DNA of 64,000 nt from Phoronis australis (taxonomy: Eukaryota; Phoronida; Phoronidae). Positions within the stretch are counted from its first letter, which is position 1, and each line of letters begins with the position of its first letter. The stretch lies in assembly GCA_002633005.1 (NCBI GenBank), contig NMRA01000263.1:486143-550142 (forward strand), written 5' to 3'. Positions 33,201 through 41,800 of the stretch are shown here, one piece after another. The notes beneath the pieces were generated by a model, which was given only the letters and a program-made list of their open reading frames with translations, searched no databases and was not told the origin of the DNA. Made by a program: the position numbers and the translations under genes.

Positions 33201-34600
33201 TTCCCAATCTCGACTAGTTAGGATTTTTTTCTTGATAATGGCAATGAGCATATCAACACCAACAATAATAGTGATCGCAGTACTAATTATTTTCAGCACC
33301 CATCAAGATTAGAGTCATTGGTTGATGCCATCTTGGCTGACCCTACGACCTTCACCAATTCTGCAGTAGCTGAGTACGTGTACACGGCTGGTCGATCACT
33401 CTTGAAGAAAGCTAAAAACAACAGTCACTTCAAGTATCTGCACCCGAAGGCAGCTAAGAAGTATCAGGAAATAGTCAACATTCTAAAGTCAAGAGGAGTA
33501 AGTGGACACAATAATTTTGTAATTGTTTATTTTCACATGATGTTGGTTTGTTTACATCCAGAGGGGTGCCATTATGTAACCAGCTGATGAAAGATGTATT
33601 TTCGCTTGTTCATAAAGTTGTTAACATATGACAGGGAATAATTTTACTGAATAAAAAAGTACGTACTCAACAGGTACGCTTTATTTCTGACCAGAAAATA
33701 TGAACAAAAAAGGTAACTGTAGACACTTATATTAACAAGCCAGCATTCTGTCTCATGTGTTCTTGGTCAGTGATGTAATGCAGTGTGGTACAGACTGGAG
33801 GTAAACATGGCGTAAATATAACAATACCTTCCATATTAAGTTAGAATGCATAACATAAGAGAATGTGAGGCTGAAACAAAGTGAACCGTGCCAGCTCATG
33901 GATATTCAAAATAAAAAATACCTCACCAAACATACAGATCAAAAGGATGGGAAAACAAAGGTGGAATAAAAAAGAAGTATACTGCAGAATGACGTATAAT
34001 AAAATAATAAAATTATGCACTATGATATATCAGTAGAGTTAGTTGGGTAAAGTAGTTCTAAAATGACTACCGCTACCTCATATAGTCTGTAGCTTCTTAC
34101 TATAAACTACTGACGAACAACAAATCGTTTAAAACATTCAGAAATCAATACACATGTGCTGCTCATAGTGGTCTTTTTATCATTTTTATTTCAACAATGG
34201 AAGCTATTGTGAAACACACAATGTTGATGACGTTGTATTCCTTTTATTTTTTGAAATTAGCAGACTGAGAATTTTCATAATCTGGCTATCCGTGTATAGT
34301 TATTCGATTCATTTGATCCAGTGATTTGTCATGTTGTGATCAAACAAGACCAATGGGCATAATACGAGATAAGTACTACGTTCTCACTGTAAATGTTGAA
34401 GAAGACTATCCTACTAGTCTATCCTTTGTGCTTCTCAGGATGCTGACAGCCAGTCTGAGCTAGAGTTCATCAGTCATCAGAGTGTCAACAGTAAGGACAG
34501 GCTCAAGTTGGACCATCTTCTTGACTGGAATCTCTTCTCATCGCCAAATAGATTCACAGCTAAAGACTCCATATATGAAGTGTCAGAGATCTTCATATAG
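169..34600 (+). CDS. Large uncharacterised Gly-rich multidomain protein (multi-exon gene, 5' end outside the window)
   Basis: Seventeen exons (6465 to 34600) join without a frame break into 3726 nt, 1241 residues plus TAG; a probable further exon lies at 169-293. Counting from 6465: residues 1-79 helical; 80-138 a charged helix and PPPPY; 139-239 proline-rich, ending in a WW-like domain; 240-274 basic; about 275-535 Gly-X-Y and Gly-Gly-X repeats with cysteines and non-Gly inserts; about 545-735 two beta-sandwich-like segments; 803-1241 a C-terminal region opening with a beta strand and helix (DLLFITGPEISRDMF). No signal peptide or membrane segment is visible in the part seen, so a cytoplasmic location is inferred. 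Similar long proteins with a collagen-like Gly tract followed by beta domains exist as uncharacterised families (I recall Pfam DUF7932, unverified). The biochemical role is unknown. Introns run from 208 bp to 11.3 kb. Confidence 0.85.
294..6464. other. Probable long intron, no recognised gene
   Basis: About 6.2 kb of AT-rich sequence. Only a trinucleotide repeat near 5.05-5.13 kb stands out. Open frames here are short and not protein-like, and I see no other exon with matching phase. Confidence 0.5.
5041..5132. repeat. AAT trinucleotide microsatellite
   Basis: Interrupted tandem AAT/GATAAT units over about 90 bp. The Asn-rich open frame across it is only the translation of the repeat. Confidence 0.85.
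6465..6701 (+). CDS. Exon of Gly-rich gene (residues 1-79 of the joined part)
   Basis: Acceptor tgttgtttcag and donor AAG|gtatgt bound a phase-0 exon of 79 codons. Its product is rich in helix formers (RMRDASYYLVFEVLF, SLIDMRTWLVQLGI) and contains four cysteines. An ATG 24 nt before the acceptor is in frame (6441), so it could be an alternative start, but the polypyrimidine tract lies across it and I prefer splicing. Confidence 0.8.
8743..8780. repeat. Short perfect-loop inverted repeat
   Basis: Arms of 16 bp (ATTTTGAAAACCAGTT and its reverse complement with one mismatch) flank a 6-nt loop. It lies in an intron and may be a relic of a transposon end; no function is evident. Confidence 0.6.
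9370..9546 (+). CDS. Exon of Gly-rich gene carrying a PPxY motif
   Basis: Acceptor ttctttcag, donor GAG|gtatta, 59 codons, phase 0 at both ends. An in-frame alternative donor CAG|gtcaag at 9532 would remove five codons. The product has a charged helical stretch (LQEEIKSLRTRALLEQRQ) followed by EPPPPYEAIAQQ. PPPPY fits the PPxY ligand class bound by group I WW domains. Confidence 0.8.
9547..12793. other. Intron holding a MITE
   Basis: A 3.2-kb intron between two phase-0 exons. It contains the inverted-repeat element at 11097-11589 and otherwise nothing I can identify. Confidence 0.7.
11097..11589. mobile_element. MITE with CAGGGCTTGGAAT ends, copy A
   Basis: The left end CAGGGCTTGGAATTTTCC and right end GGTCATTCCAAGCCCTG are inverted repeats for at least 13 bp. 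The interior is GC-richer than its surroundings, with several TTTCCGCG motifs and a T run. CAGGG ends are usual in hAT elements, but no clear 8-bp target duplication is left (only ATTTT is common to both flanks). Related copies lie near 39768 and 49018. Confidence 0.65.
12794..13096 (+). CDS. Exon of Gly-rich gene with a WW-like domain
   Basis: Acceptor gtttttcag, donor CAG|gtaact, 101 codons, phase 0. After a proline-rich start (DYVRPPPQSP) and a second proline-tyrosine motif (LPPYGES), residues about 200-227 of the joined protein align without gaps to the WW fold: LPP..., then KCWDPCTHKCFYVDN and a closing TFW. The second-strand tyrosine and aspartate and the last Trp are kept, but the first signature Trp is replaced by Ile (LPPSI), so ligand binding is uncertain. 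Confidence 0.8.
13628..13732 (+). CDS. Exon of Gly-rich gene (basic linker)
   Basis: Acceptor gtttctag, donor AAG|gtaggt, 35 codons, phase 0 at both ends. It encodes a basic segment ending in MARRVRLK that links the WW-like domain to the Gly-rich part. The next recognised exon is 11.3 kb away, so a missed exon in between is possible. Confidence 0.75.
13743..14642. repeat. Minisatellite, ~30-bp unit with a 147-bp higher-order period
   Basis: About thirty degenerate units of the type AACTCATGAACACCAGTC / TATGACTACACAT follow each other. A block starting near 13886 recurs 147 bp later, so about five units form a higher-order repeat. The array begins about 10 bp after a splice donor. Confidence 0.85.
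17179..18223. repeat. 1045-bp duplicated segment, copy 1 (ends at N 18224)
   Basis: Nearly identical to 18225-19269, offset 1046, with only a few substitutions. The first copy ends exactly at the single N and the second begins right after it. This is the usual signature of two contig ends or haplotypes joined without merging, so I think it is probably an assembly artefact. Confidence 0.9.
17501..17940. mobile_element. TAA-flanked MITE, copy 1 (440 bp)
   Basis: The left end AGGGCCTTTCATGCTAA and right end TCAATATGAAAGGGCCT are inverted repeats, with TAA on both outer sides. An inner palindrome CTGCAGCGTCAACGCTGCAG lies near the left end. A TWA-type duplication suggests PIF/Harbinger or ISL2EU-like elements. 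There is no transposase. Confidence 0.8.
18225..19269. repeat. 1045-bp duplicated segment, copy 2
   Basis: Second copy of 17179-18223, directly after the N. The two differ at scattered positions, as expected for allelic or recent duplicates. Open frames of 66 and 85 codons found in both copies are carried by the repeat and do not look like protein genes. Confidence 0.9.
18547..18986. mobile_element. TAA-flanked MITE, copy 2 (440 bp)
   Basis: The same element as at 17501-17940, carried in the second copy of the duplicated segment. It is therefore not an independent insertion. Confidence 0.8.
23330..24800. repeat. Tandem array: ~145-bp monomers in ~430-bp higher-order units
   Basis: A short core of the form GTGCC..CTAGTGGCA followed by a T-rich run recurs near 23525, 23680, 23825, 23962, 24100, 24251, 24399 and 24535. 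Three monomer types follow in order: one ending GTCTGTTTTTGGC (about 23560, 23980, 24430), one beginning CTACTGTGGTG (about 23672, 24093 and, diverged, 24528), and one followed by a CTCTGTATCTTTGGAG-like stretch (about 23865, 24290, 24705). The monomers have diverged a good deal. Confidence 0.7.
25058..25154 (+). CDS. Exon of Gly-rich gene: start of the collagen-like tract
   Basis: Acceptor ttgcttttcag, donor AAA A|gtaggt; begins in phase 0 and ends one base into a codon. It encodes PLGVTIEAQGTNGKDGCDG and goes on as Gly-X-Y triplets (GSNGQAGEPGK), the first collagen-like repeats of the protein. Confidence 0.85.
25880..26131 (+). CDS. Exon of Gly-rich gene: Gly-X-Y then Gly-Gly-X
   Basis: Acceptor tattttcag, donor CAA G|gtgaga; phase 1 to phase 1, 84 codons. 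Gly-X-Y repeats with Cys and His (GCRGKDGCHGHDGHRGGHG) are followed by a non-Gly beta-like insert of about 45 residues (WLCLDGDSDTLTISGSI...), then a Gly-Gly-X run (GGSGGQGGNGGQG). Phase-1 borders inside Gly codons are typical of exons that encode Gly repeats. Confidence 0.9.
26432..26803 (+). CDS. Exon of Gly-rich gene: main Gly-Gly-X tract
   Basis: Acceptor ttatttacag, donor CAA G|gtgagc; phase 1 to phase 1, 124 codons. Two long Gly-Gly-X blocks (GGAGGHGGDGGKGGRG; GGNGGPGGKGGSGGDAG) surround the insert VTICASDPRLFVLCEIDVKPG. The Gly-Gly-X periodicity differs from fibrillar collagen and resembles polyglycine-II helix bundles. No hydroxyproline-type GPP triplets are seen. Confidence 0.9.
27011..27342 (+). 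CDS. Exon of Gly-rich gene: end of Gly tract and first beta domain
   Basis: Acceptor ttattttctag, donor ATT|gtaagt; phase 1 in, phase 0 out. After the last Gly repeats (GLDGIDGLCGGDGDNG) the protein turns into a beta-sandwich-like segment (FEPNERIYVTTTMLENIGG, then LPDGATLTY). This strand pattern of E.i.v..tl.N.G resembles CARDB/immunoglobulin-like adhesion domains. Confidence 0.85.
27919..28062 (+). CDS. Exon of Gly-rich gene
   Basis: Acceptor cattttcag, donor TCG|gtatgt, 48 codons, phase 0. It continues the first beta domain (TCSLTSVFTGRIFDAPPP, then KATANIISTVSLLGRPF). The alternating hydrophobic pattern suggests beta strands. Confidence 0.85.
28751..28924 (+). CDS. Exon of Gly-rich gene: second beta domain
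   Basis: Acceptor ttcaatctag, donor AAG|gtatgc, 58 codons, phase 0. It has a second E..dl.i.v.N.s pattern (LGRGEQTDLEIQVKNIS), suggesting another CARDB-like sandwich after VTVQYPIQLTSL. Confidence 0.85.
29616..29828 (+). CDS. Exon of Gly-rich gene
   Basis: Acceptor ggttatgtag, donor CTG|gtaaca, 71 codons, phase 0. It completes the second beta domain (RLDRRLLPYM; NSVEIWLHHLGAGDALTIT). I recognise no catalytic motif. Confidence 0.85.
30140..30367 (+). CDS. Exon of Gly-rich gene: start of the C-terminal region
   Basis: Acceptor tctgttttag, donor CAA|gtaaga, 76 codons, phase 0. After YNQETIRVTPYYIQR comes ADLLFITGPEISRDMFVYWQ, a hydrophobic strand followed by an amphipathic helix and then LNLTVDFWDTE. 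This strand-helix-strand order suggests a Rossmann-like or TIR/flavodoxin-type fold, which is inference only. Confidence 0.85.
30521..30600 (-). repeat. tRNA-derived SINE-like fragment
   Basis: On the minus strand a good polymerase III box B (GCAGGTTCGATTACACAC) follows a possible box A (TTTAGCTTGTGAC) about 40 nt earlier. It sits in an intron, does not fold into an intact cloverleaf that I can see, and is best read as a SINE head rather than a working tRNA. Confidence 0.4.
31021..31316 (+). CDS. Exon of Gly-rich gene
   Basis: Acceptor tgtttacag, donor GAC AA|gtaagg; phase 0 in, phase 2 out. It contains a second possible buried strand (GQTILYPYYNPALL), an acidic stretch (WRDYEHDDLDSGMILITK) and a Cys-rich piece (FCLFCSSGRGNSD). 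Confidence 0.85.
31347..31458. repeat. 56-bp tandem duplication
   Basis: Two adjacent 56-bp copies (each containing GATTGCTGGCAGACTGCC) with few differences, 31 bp after a splice donor, within the intron. Confidence 0.85.
31671..31926 (+). CDS. Exon of Gly-rich gene
   Basis: Acceptor ctcctttaag, donor CAG|gtgaat; it begins with one base that completes a Lys codon and ends in phase 0. The product is helical and charged (KIQTFVKKLEK), then Cys/Ser-rich, then a hydrophobic segment (RSARLLMSGFGEILQLGEDD). Confidence 0.85.
32311..32487 (+). CDS. Exon of Gly-rich gene
   Basis: Acceptor tgtattgtag, donor AGG|gtgagt, 59 codons, phase 0. It encodes a hydrophobic stretch too short for a clear membrane span (MLLALIFSLPIKTKTRLL) and WGASFTVKDLVGLSLEDYL. 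Confidence 0.85.
33297..33497 (+). CDS. Exon of Gly-rich gene
   Basis: Acceptor ttattttcag, donor GGA|gtaagt, 67 codons, phase 0. The product is predicted helical (LESLVDAILADP; AEYVYTAGRSLLKKAK; KYQEIVNILKS). Confidence 0.85.
34439..34600 (+). CDS. Last coding exon of Gly-rich gene
   Basis: Acceptor gtgcttctcag; 53 codons then TAG at 34598-34600. The acidic/polar C-terminus ends in YEVSEIFI. Phase 0 agrees with the preceding exon. Confidence 0.85.
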   Translation, partial: DADSQSELEFISHQSVNSKDRLKLDHLLDWNLFSSPNRFTAKDSIYEVSEIFI

Positions 34601-37600
34601 GTGGCAGCACCGGATTCTCATCCACATGTTCAATCTGGTCATCTGTTAGCAACTCCAGGTGTCTGACATAATATGAGTTGCAGGGACTAATTGAGTTTTG
34701 GAAGTGTCATTGAAAGAAACAGACGCATAAACGTGAAATAACATTAGTCATGGTTGCATTCTACCAATAGGCCTCATTGGTGTTTAACAGGTGGTGTAAC
34801 TTGGTGCCAGAATCATATAATGTCCAAAAGTTGTCACAGTTCATTGTCAGACAATGGGATTGCACTTACTTACAGTTTTAGGGTGTTTTTAAGACCAACA
34901 GAATGATCGGTTACTTTTATTATTTTTTAATTTTAATTCTGAAGGATTGCTGCACCTTACTGTTAGTCAGGTGTTCTTTGATAACAGAGAGAACTGGATT
35001 ATCAGTTGAGGTGAGCCTTATGCAGACTTAAGTTATTAGGTGTGTATGTGTAACTCAACAGCAAACATTAAAGGTGTTTTTTAAGTTTTTGTTATTAAGG
35101 TCTGTCTGTACATTTATGCTGGAATATCATTTTCTTTGTTCAGTGTTCTAATTACTGTAAAAGTAATATTACCTCATATGAAGTATCTGAAGAGATGTAC
35201 CTTACTAAGATGGTAGTTTGTGGTGTCATCAGTAGTTTTAAAGTTCCGTGTAAGCATTTAGCAGCGCCCTCTTGTGAATTCCTAACATAATAAGTGCTTT
35301 ACTTTGGCTAAGTGATTTATTAGTGACGCAAGTTGGTTTATTATTTTTGCAGTTTGCTTTACGTTCATTTGCTTAAGATTTTTACCTTGGGTGCATCGAG
35401 CCAAACTTGTATTTGCTTTTTGTTTTGTGCAATATGTAAATGAATATTTAAAAATTTTTTATTTTTATATAAAGCTTCCAGTCCTAATTTTAGGTACAGG
35501 TGAATTCTGTTATGATTTGTCAAACAATTGACTAACAATGTGTTGGATATATATACGTAAAATGTTGTGTAGGGAATATGATACAAATGGAGACATTTGT
35601 GTTTTTGACTATTTTCTAATGTAAGAGGTTCTGTTGTTACTAAAAACAAAAATTTGCTCACAATTGTGCTCTGGTGTTATATGTTACCTCCTCACTATTG
35701 ATGTTCATGTGGTTTGTTGCGCCGTGTTTGTGCTGAGGATTCTGACTGCCCTTGAGTTTGACCTTTAACATGTGTGCCTGTTGCTTTGACTTCTGATCAG
35801 AATTTATATTTTAAGTTTTTGTTTGCCATCATATTATTGTTTGAATTTTGCAGGGTAAATTGTTTTTGCTGTCAGCATAAATTGCAACTTCTCAGGTGAA
35901 AGACATCACTGTTAGCTTAAAGCTAGTTGTAGACATTTTGTGCCTAATGTAAGGCTTGAAAGCACTACCCTTAAATTTCGACCAGTTTTTGACAAATGTA
36001 CCATGTCTTCTTGGAGGGTAGTGTCTTTCTACCTTTATACACCATTTTTACTGACACATGGGCGGCGCAGCACTGAAGAAGTGTGGGGGGGGGGCTAAAG
36101 CCCCTCAGCCCCCTTGTGGTGCACTGCCTATAGACCATGTGTGGCGTAGCACTGAAAAAAGTGGGGGGGCTGTAGCCCTCCCAGCACCCTATGATGCGCC
36201 GCCCATGTGACATGCCCTTATTCTGTGCTCATGCAATAAGTAAGAAGTGTTGCCACAAAAATTATCTTAAATTTTATTTGTCACCATTCTATAACAAGAT
36301 AAAATTCCCACTTGCATAAACCACCCTAAGTTTTCAACAGTTCTCTGTTAACCGAGGCTGTCGAACTTCCAGTGATTAAATTGACTTGTTACCGATACCA
36401 TTTTACTAATCACCCGACTCCATGTCAACTATGACGCTTCAAGCTAGTAGGCTATCAGTATGAATACATTAGTTGGTAAATAAGGTGTTGGATCAGCATC
36501 ATTGTTTCAAGGTTTATCTATTATTAAATCTTGTAATTCTGCTTTGGTCAGAGGTTCTTCACTGTTTATGTCTACTGTTATCAGTTGTGCTATGTTACAT
36601 GTACAAACAACATGTATATTTGCTGTTGTGTTGAATGTAATGCAGGAATAATAAATTGAGTAGATAAGTAGAGTCGACTTATTCCTAAAGCAGTGGTGAC
36701 CAATCGTGAGGGTACACAAAATACCCCAAAAATAAGGACAAGCATTTTTTATTTCTACATTCACGCCATCTGTTGGTCACTTCACATGACCTATAATCAT
36801 TTCAACTCCACAAAATTTTTGTCCTAAACAGGGCTTGCATGAAGGACCTCCTGCAGACTCTAGTTCACTGAGCCGTTGGGACCACCACTCGGCACACCAA
36901 TCAATTTGACTAGGAGGCACAAAGCACATGTGAGGACTTCCAAGTAGTTGTGTTCCATTAAAGTACAACCATATCAAAAAGAACCTCCCAAGGACTTAAG
37001 TTCATTGCAAGAGAAGTTTGTTGTTAGCAAATCAATTTGTACAGAGTACACTTGGATCAATTCTTTGCGCATATGGAATTACCATGGCAACAATTTTAAA
37101 ATACTCAACCCACAGTGTGCAACTTAAAACAGCAATTATTTTCAGTCAACTACGTTCTAAAAGGCCAGTTTCATGAAGCTGACCTAAAACAAATTGGTTT
37201 TACGCTCCACACAATTTCTCAGCAATAATCAAATCTCAACCAAGCAAAAGTGCAATGTGTCTGAGAATAGACACATAAGTGCTAGTTACTGAGATAATTC
37301 TATAAATTATTTCTTGACTGATGCACTAATCATTAATTGTCTAAATCTTTTTTCAGCAACATGTAAAATGAGAGCATGAAACCAAATTTCTGTCTTTTTA
37401 AGTGACTTTCATGAACCGGGCACCAGATGAATCCGACAGTCAGCTGTGTTTGCCAGTTGAACATGATAACTGACCTATTCATCTGAGAAGTTTGCTTCTT
37501 ACACTTGACTGAATAAAGTATGCATGTGACAAACGGTGAGTAGTTAACAGTGTTGCCAAGCAATGCCATACGAGTGAAACAGACTAGAATCATGAAATGC

Positions 37601-38828
37601 ATAGCCGACAATAGCGCAGCGCAAATCAAATTGTGAAATGTGAAAATGTGGAGTATAAAAGAAACCGTACGTGACAACCATGTATTATGTGAAAACAAAG
37701 TTCAAAAGTTACTTTGCACAGTCCTTATGGCAGCACAACATCAGAAAACATCCCGAACATACAAGGAGACAGACAGGTGTACAACACCGGGGAGGAGCTT
37801 ATGTTATGATACAGGGGGAGGAGGAGCTTATGTTATGATTGACATATACAATTCTGCAGAGAGCCTATATTACGATATATGTTTCAAACATCACACTCAG
37901 CATTCATATAGACACCAAGCAGAGTCACAATCACATCAGAACAAACAGTTGTATTACAAAATCATGAAAACCAGACTTACTTAGGAAACCTACTATACTT
38001 AGGAGAGACCTACTGCGCTTTAGTTAAAGCACCACTCCAAGTTCTATATCACTTACTTGCACATGACCAAAATGCGAAATGAACAGATTCAAATCAATGC
38101 CAGATACCTTAGATTTGCAGCAGTTTTGTATCTATTTGCTGCGCAGACACAAATCTAGTTTTTTAAAACTATTACTTAACAGACTTTGAACAGCAGTGCG
38201 CCGATTACTATATAAACTTTGAACAGCAGCGAGCTGATACTATATAACTACCAGACAGTACTGCAAAAGCACAACAATACTTTTCACAAAAGTCAACAGT
38301 GAACAATTAAATAGATTAAGGTGCTCTGTTTGTACCTACCAGAAGCATGTCACAATCAACCAAATAGCACACTTTAATTTTACAACTCATATTTACAAGA
38401 CAATATGCTATCTAATTCATCACATAAATAGAAATCGATATCTTAGTATATAGATAGAATCGGTTGCCAAATATTCTTGGTGTGCAAAAAGTACTGCCTG
38501 CTCTATAAAGACAGAGACTGTCCACAAACTAAAAATTCAGCCAAGCTACTACTCAGCTGTACAGCAGTTCATCTATAAATTGTTCAACCAAAGTTGCCAT
38601 ACACAATTGTTTAGTTCCTATATTTCTGATGATTTTACAACTGCGTGTGTGTGTGAATGTCATCTGCGCTAGTTGTCTGGATCAAAGTGCACAAATTAGT
38701 TTTCTTTATAAAATGATCTTCCTCTATCAAACTCGCCGGTGGCAGTATCTGTTAACGATACTCTGCCCACTCAGATAGTGTCGTGTTGGCTGTACACAGC
38801 AGATCTCACAGCTGGTCACTGTCATTCT
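34601..38828. other. Convergent intergenic / 3' UTR region
   Basis: It lies between the stop codons of two convergent genes. It probably contains both 3' UTRs: plus-strand candidate poly(A) signals are ATTAAA at 35068 and AATAAA at 36650; minus-strand candidates are ATTAAA (38373-38378) and AATAAA (36748-36753). It also holds the G-rich inverted-repeat element at 36055. No other gene is seen. Confidence 0.5.
36055..36209. mobile_element. 155-bp G/C-rich inverted-repeat element
   Basis: The ends CACATGGGCGGCGC and GCGCCGCCCATGTG are exact 14-bp inverted repeats. Inside are two diverged direct copies of a GTAGCACTGAA...GTGGGGGGGCT...AGCCC block, joined by TATAGACCATGTGTGG. It looks like a small MITE or dimeric repeat. 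The family is not recognised. Confidence 0.6.
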
Positions 38829-38877
38829 TTACTGTGTCTTGGTTTTCTTTGCTGGGAAAGGTATTTTTGCTCTAACC
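38829..38877 (-). CDS. RTN: Reticulon last coding exon
   Basis: On the minus strand, acceptor tcttgcag is followed by one base completing Gln, then [15 protein letters not shown] and TAA. This matches the K-IPG-KK type end of other reticulons. The lysine-rich tail resembles a di-lysine ER retrieval signal, but not at the exact C-terminal spacing. Confidence 0.88.
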
Positions 38878-41800
38878 CTGCAAGAAAAACAACTCATCAT
38901 GATGTCAAACTGCCACGCACTACAGCTAGTGAAGATACGCTGAAGTGAACACATGAATTGTGATTCGAGAACACCACACGAAGTCTTTTGAATAGCTTTG
39001 ATTTGAGAACCATTTTAACGCACACTATCCATTCAAATCACAACCCGAACATTGACCATTCTGCTAAAGAGCCTCTGAAATGCAGTTAAGGTATTGAGTT
39101 TATTCAAAGTTCAAGTGTGTACAGGAAAGAAGTGTTAAAACCTAGTTATCTATCACCATTCAGATTTCATCAAAACTGTAGAGCCAATACAAAGGGCAGA
39201 CTTGAAATCAGAATAGAACTATGTGAAAGGCGGTATAACTGCAACCCACTCCATTTGTGAAAGCCATCACATCCAAACAGCTTGTGCACAAAACTGTAGA
39301 AAAACCACAACCGGTTCACGGTTTATACACAAGAGTAAATTCCTTCCCTTTTGATGCACTTCTCAATCCACTGAAGTCATTGGCACGTGTAAACTCCTCA
39401 GACTGCTCACAATGAATTTGCAAAGACACAACAAAACTTTGCACAACGTCGTTATACTTACTGGTCGTACACCTTTTTGACATTTGACCAGGCCAAGTTC
39501 AAGTACTGATCAATAACAGTTTGGTGAGTCTCATATACCTTAGGCAGTGTGAAGGCAAACAGCACAGCTGTAAAAGAGAGATGCACACATTGAACAGGTA
39601 TAGTTAGGATAGCCTGCACACCAGACTTGTAGTCAACAACTAAAATATATTACGATCTGCTTAGTCATGGGTTTCTATTGGCGGACATGACTTTGGGCGT
39701 GTTGCATAGAGGTTGAGCAGCCAGTATTGGCTTATATAATACATCATGAATCCCTCACGACTAGTAGTAGGGCTTGGAATAACCAATGACAAAAAAAAAG
39801 GAAAATTTTCCAGGTGATGTATCGCTCCACAAATAAATGGGCTTGTTTTATAGAAACATTTTTGTTGAAAAATTTAACTGAAATCAACGTTTTTGCATGA
39901 ATAATGTCAAAATAATGATAAAAAAGAGGGAACAGGAAATCAAATACGAGGAAATCGAAACCAAAAAAAAACAGGAAATTCTCTTAAAAGAGGGAAATTC
40001 CAAGCCCCGGACTAGTTACAGTTACAGCTTCAAAAAAGGGCCTCCTAAATGCATGTTCATAACTTAGGGCACCAACTCAAGTTGTATTACTCAGAGGAGC
40101 TGTATGGGAACGATACATGGAGAATGCCAGAAGCCTCAATGCCCTGACTGGAGGGACGAATATAAACCCCTTCCCCCCTCTGAAAAATATTCAAAAATCT
40201 TTCAAAATTCCACTCATCAAGCCAAAATCTTACCTTAGGGTTAGAACCACTTCTACCATACACACGCACCCTTCACACACACCCTTCACACACACCTTTG
40301 GATTCAGAAGATTTTATGAAATACCAAAATCTTCATTATGTGAACAGAATGTGGATTTAGTCAGCAGGGGAGATAACCATTCATGAGAGTGCTAGGCTTC
40401 ACTACCTGACATCTCTACTACTTAATCTAGTCCAATTCCAGATTTTTTCTTCACCCTAAAACATTCCTCTCTCAGAAAGCACAGGTACCATTCTCCTTGG
40501 GTGAACGAGGACCCTGTACTGCAAGGTAGCTTTTAAACCAGAATTAAAAATAGTCACCACACAAGATTCTCATGGTTCTCTGACTTTTTCATCTAGCTCC
40601 GACGTCTAGTCTTTGTAATCAAAATCTAAATTATTTTTGACATTTTTTGTTCTACCTTTGAATGTGTGAATTCAAGATAATTAGCTATTACTCTGAGCTT
40701 GTGTACACTATGGTTTAAGTGGATAACTGTCTAATCCCAGCATGCACCTGATGACACCAGCACTACAGTATGAATTCCAAATTTTTTACGCATTTGTAAA
40801 ATCTAAGTATCATCCAGTGCAAACATACATTAGACAGTTAGAAGCATACATTGTAATGTACTCAAGCACATGGAAACATACACTTGACATACACTTGACA
40901 TAACTTTGTTTCAGTTATTTTCAAAATGGTGTGGAAATTAAATTTCGAGTTGTGTTTGCTGTTGCGACTGAATCAGTGACATCATATCGTAGTAAGAAGG
41001 CTCACAACGCAACCATGTTGTTGGATACAGCACTTACTATAAAGACCATAACAAGCCAACAAGTTTCACATTAAAGTTTCACAAGTGTATTTTTCAAAAG
41101 AACATGTCTTTCGTCACAGTTTTGAAAACCCATGTGTACTTGGTTCCAAAGTTTCAGACCGGCATGGCCAAGTTTGAATGACTCATTTTTCAAATGTGGC
41201 TTACGGTACCCTAGCGATTGCCTTGACCCAATTAACAAGCAAATCCCGGATGTTCTATACTCTGTGAATACTTTTCGTATCGTGAATACTTTTTGTACAG
41301 AGAATTCTCACTTTAATAAGACTATCTAAGTAGCTGGTGACCAAAACGAATGATTTTTGATCAACTTTAGGGAACAAGCTTGTCGGTTGAGCAAATGCAA
41401 AATAGGATTTTTGAGTCCTGAAAAGCACACAATTGAAAAGGGAGGGCAACTCGATTTTCTGACTGTCTGGGCTTTAGAGGCCTAGGTATATCTGCTGACA
41501 CAACAAAACATAATTTATCGCTAGATAATGACAGTGTACTTGACTTTCTGCGCCAGTGAAAAAGAGGGAGGAATGTGGCAGTGGGGTTTCATTTTTTACA
41601 ATCACCAGTTCTAGTTTTGCGGTGGGACATCAAACTGATTCACACAGAAACATCCAACCTCACAAAATGTCTGTAACATTTCATTTCATCAATGCGGCCC
41701 ACATTACTACCACAATTTGAATCAAAGTCGAGCAAAATTTGCTTTAGAGCCGTCACAATGCTTAAAAGTTGTATGTCTAGTATTAGCAACAAATCTGCCA

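Larger units (their letters stand above)
26132..34438. other. Introns between the 3' exons of the Gly-rich gene
   Basis: Introns of 208 bp to 1.2 kb separate these exons. They hold the SINE-like piece at 30521 and the 56-bp duplication at 31347; the rest is AT-rich with no recognised gene. Confidence 0.6.
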
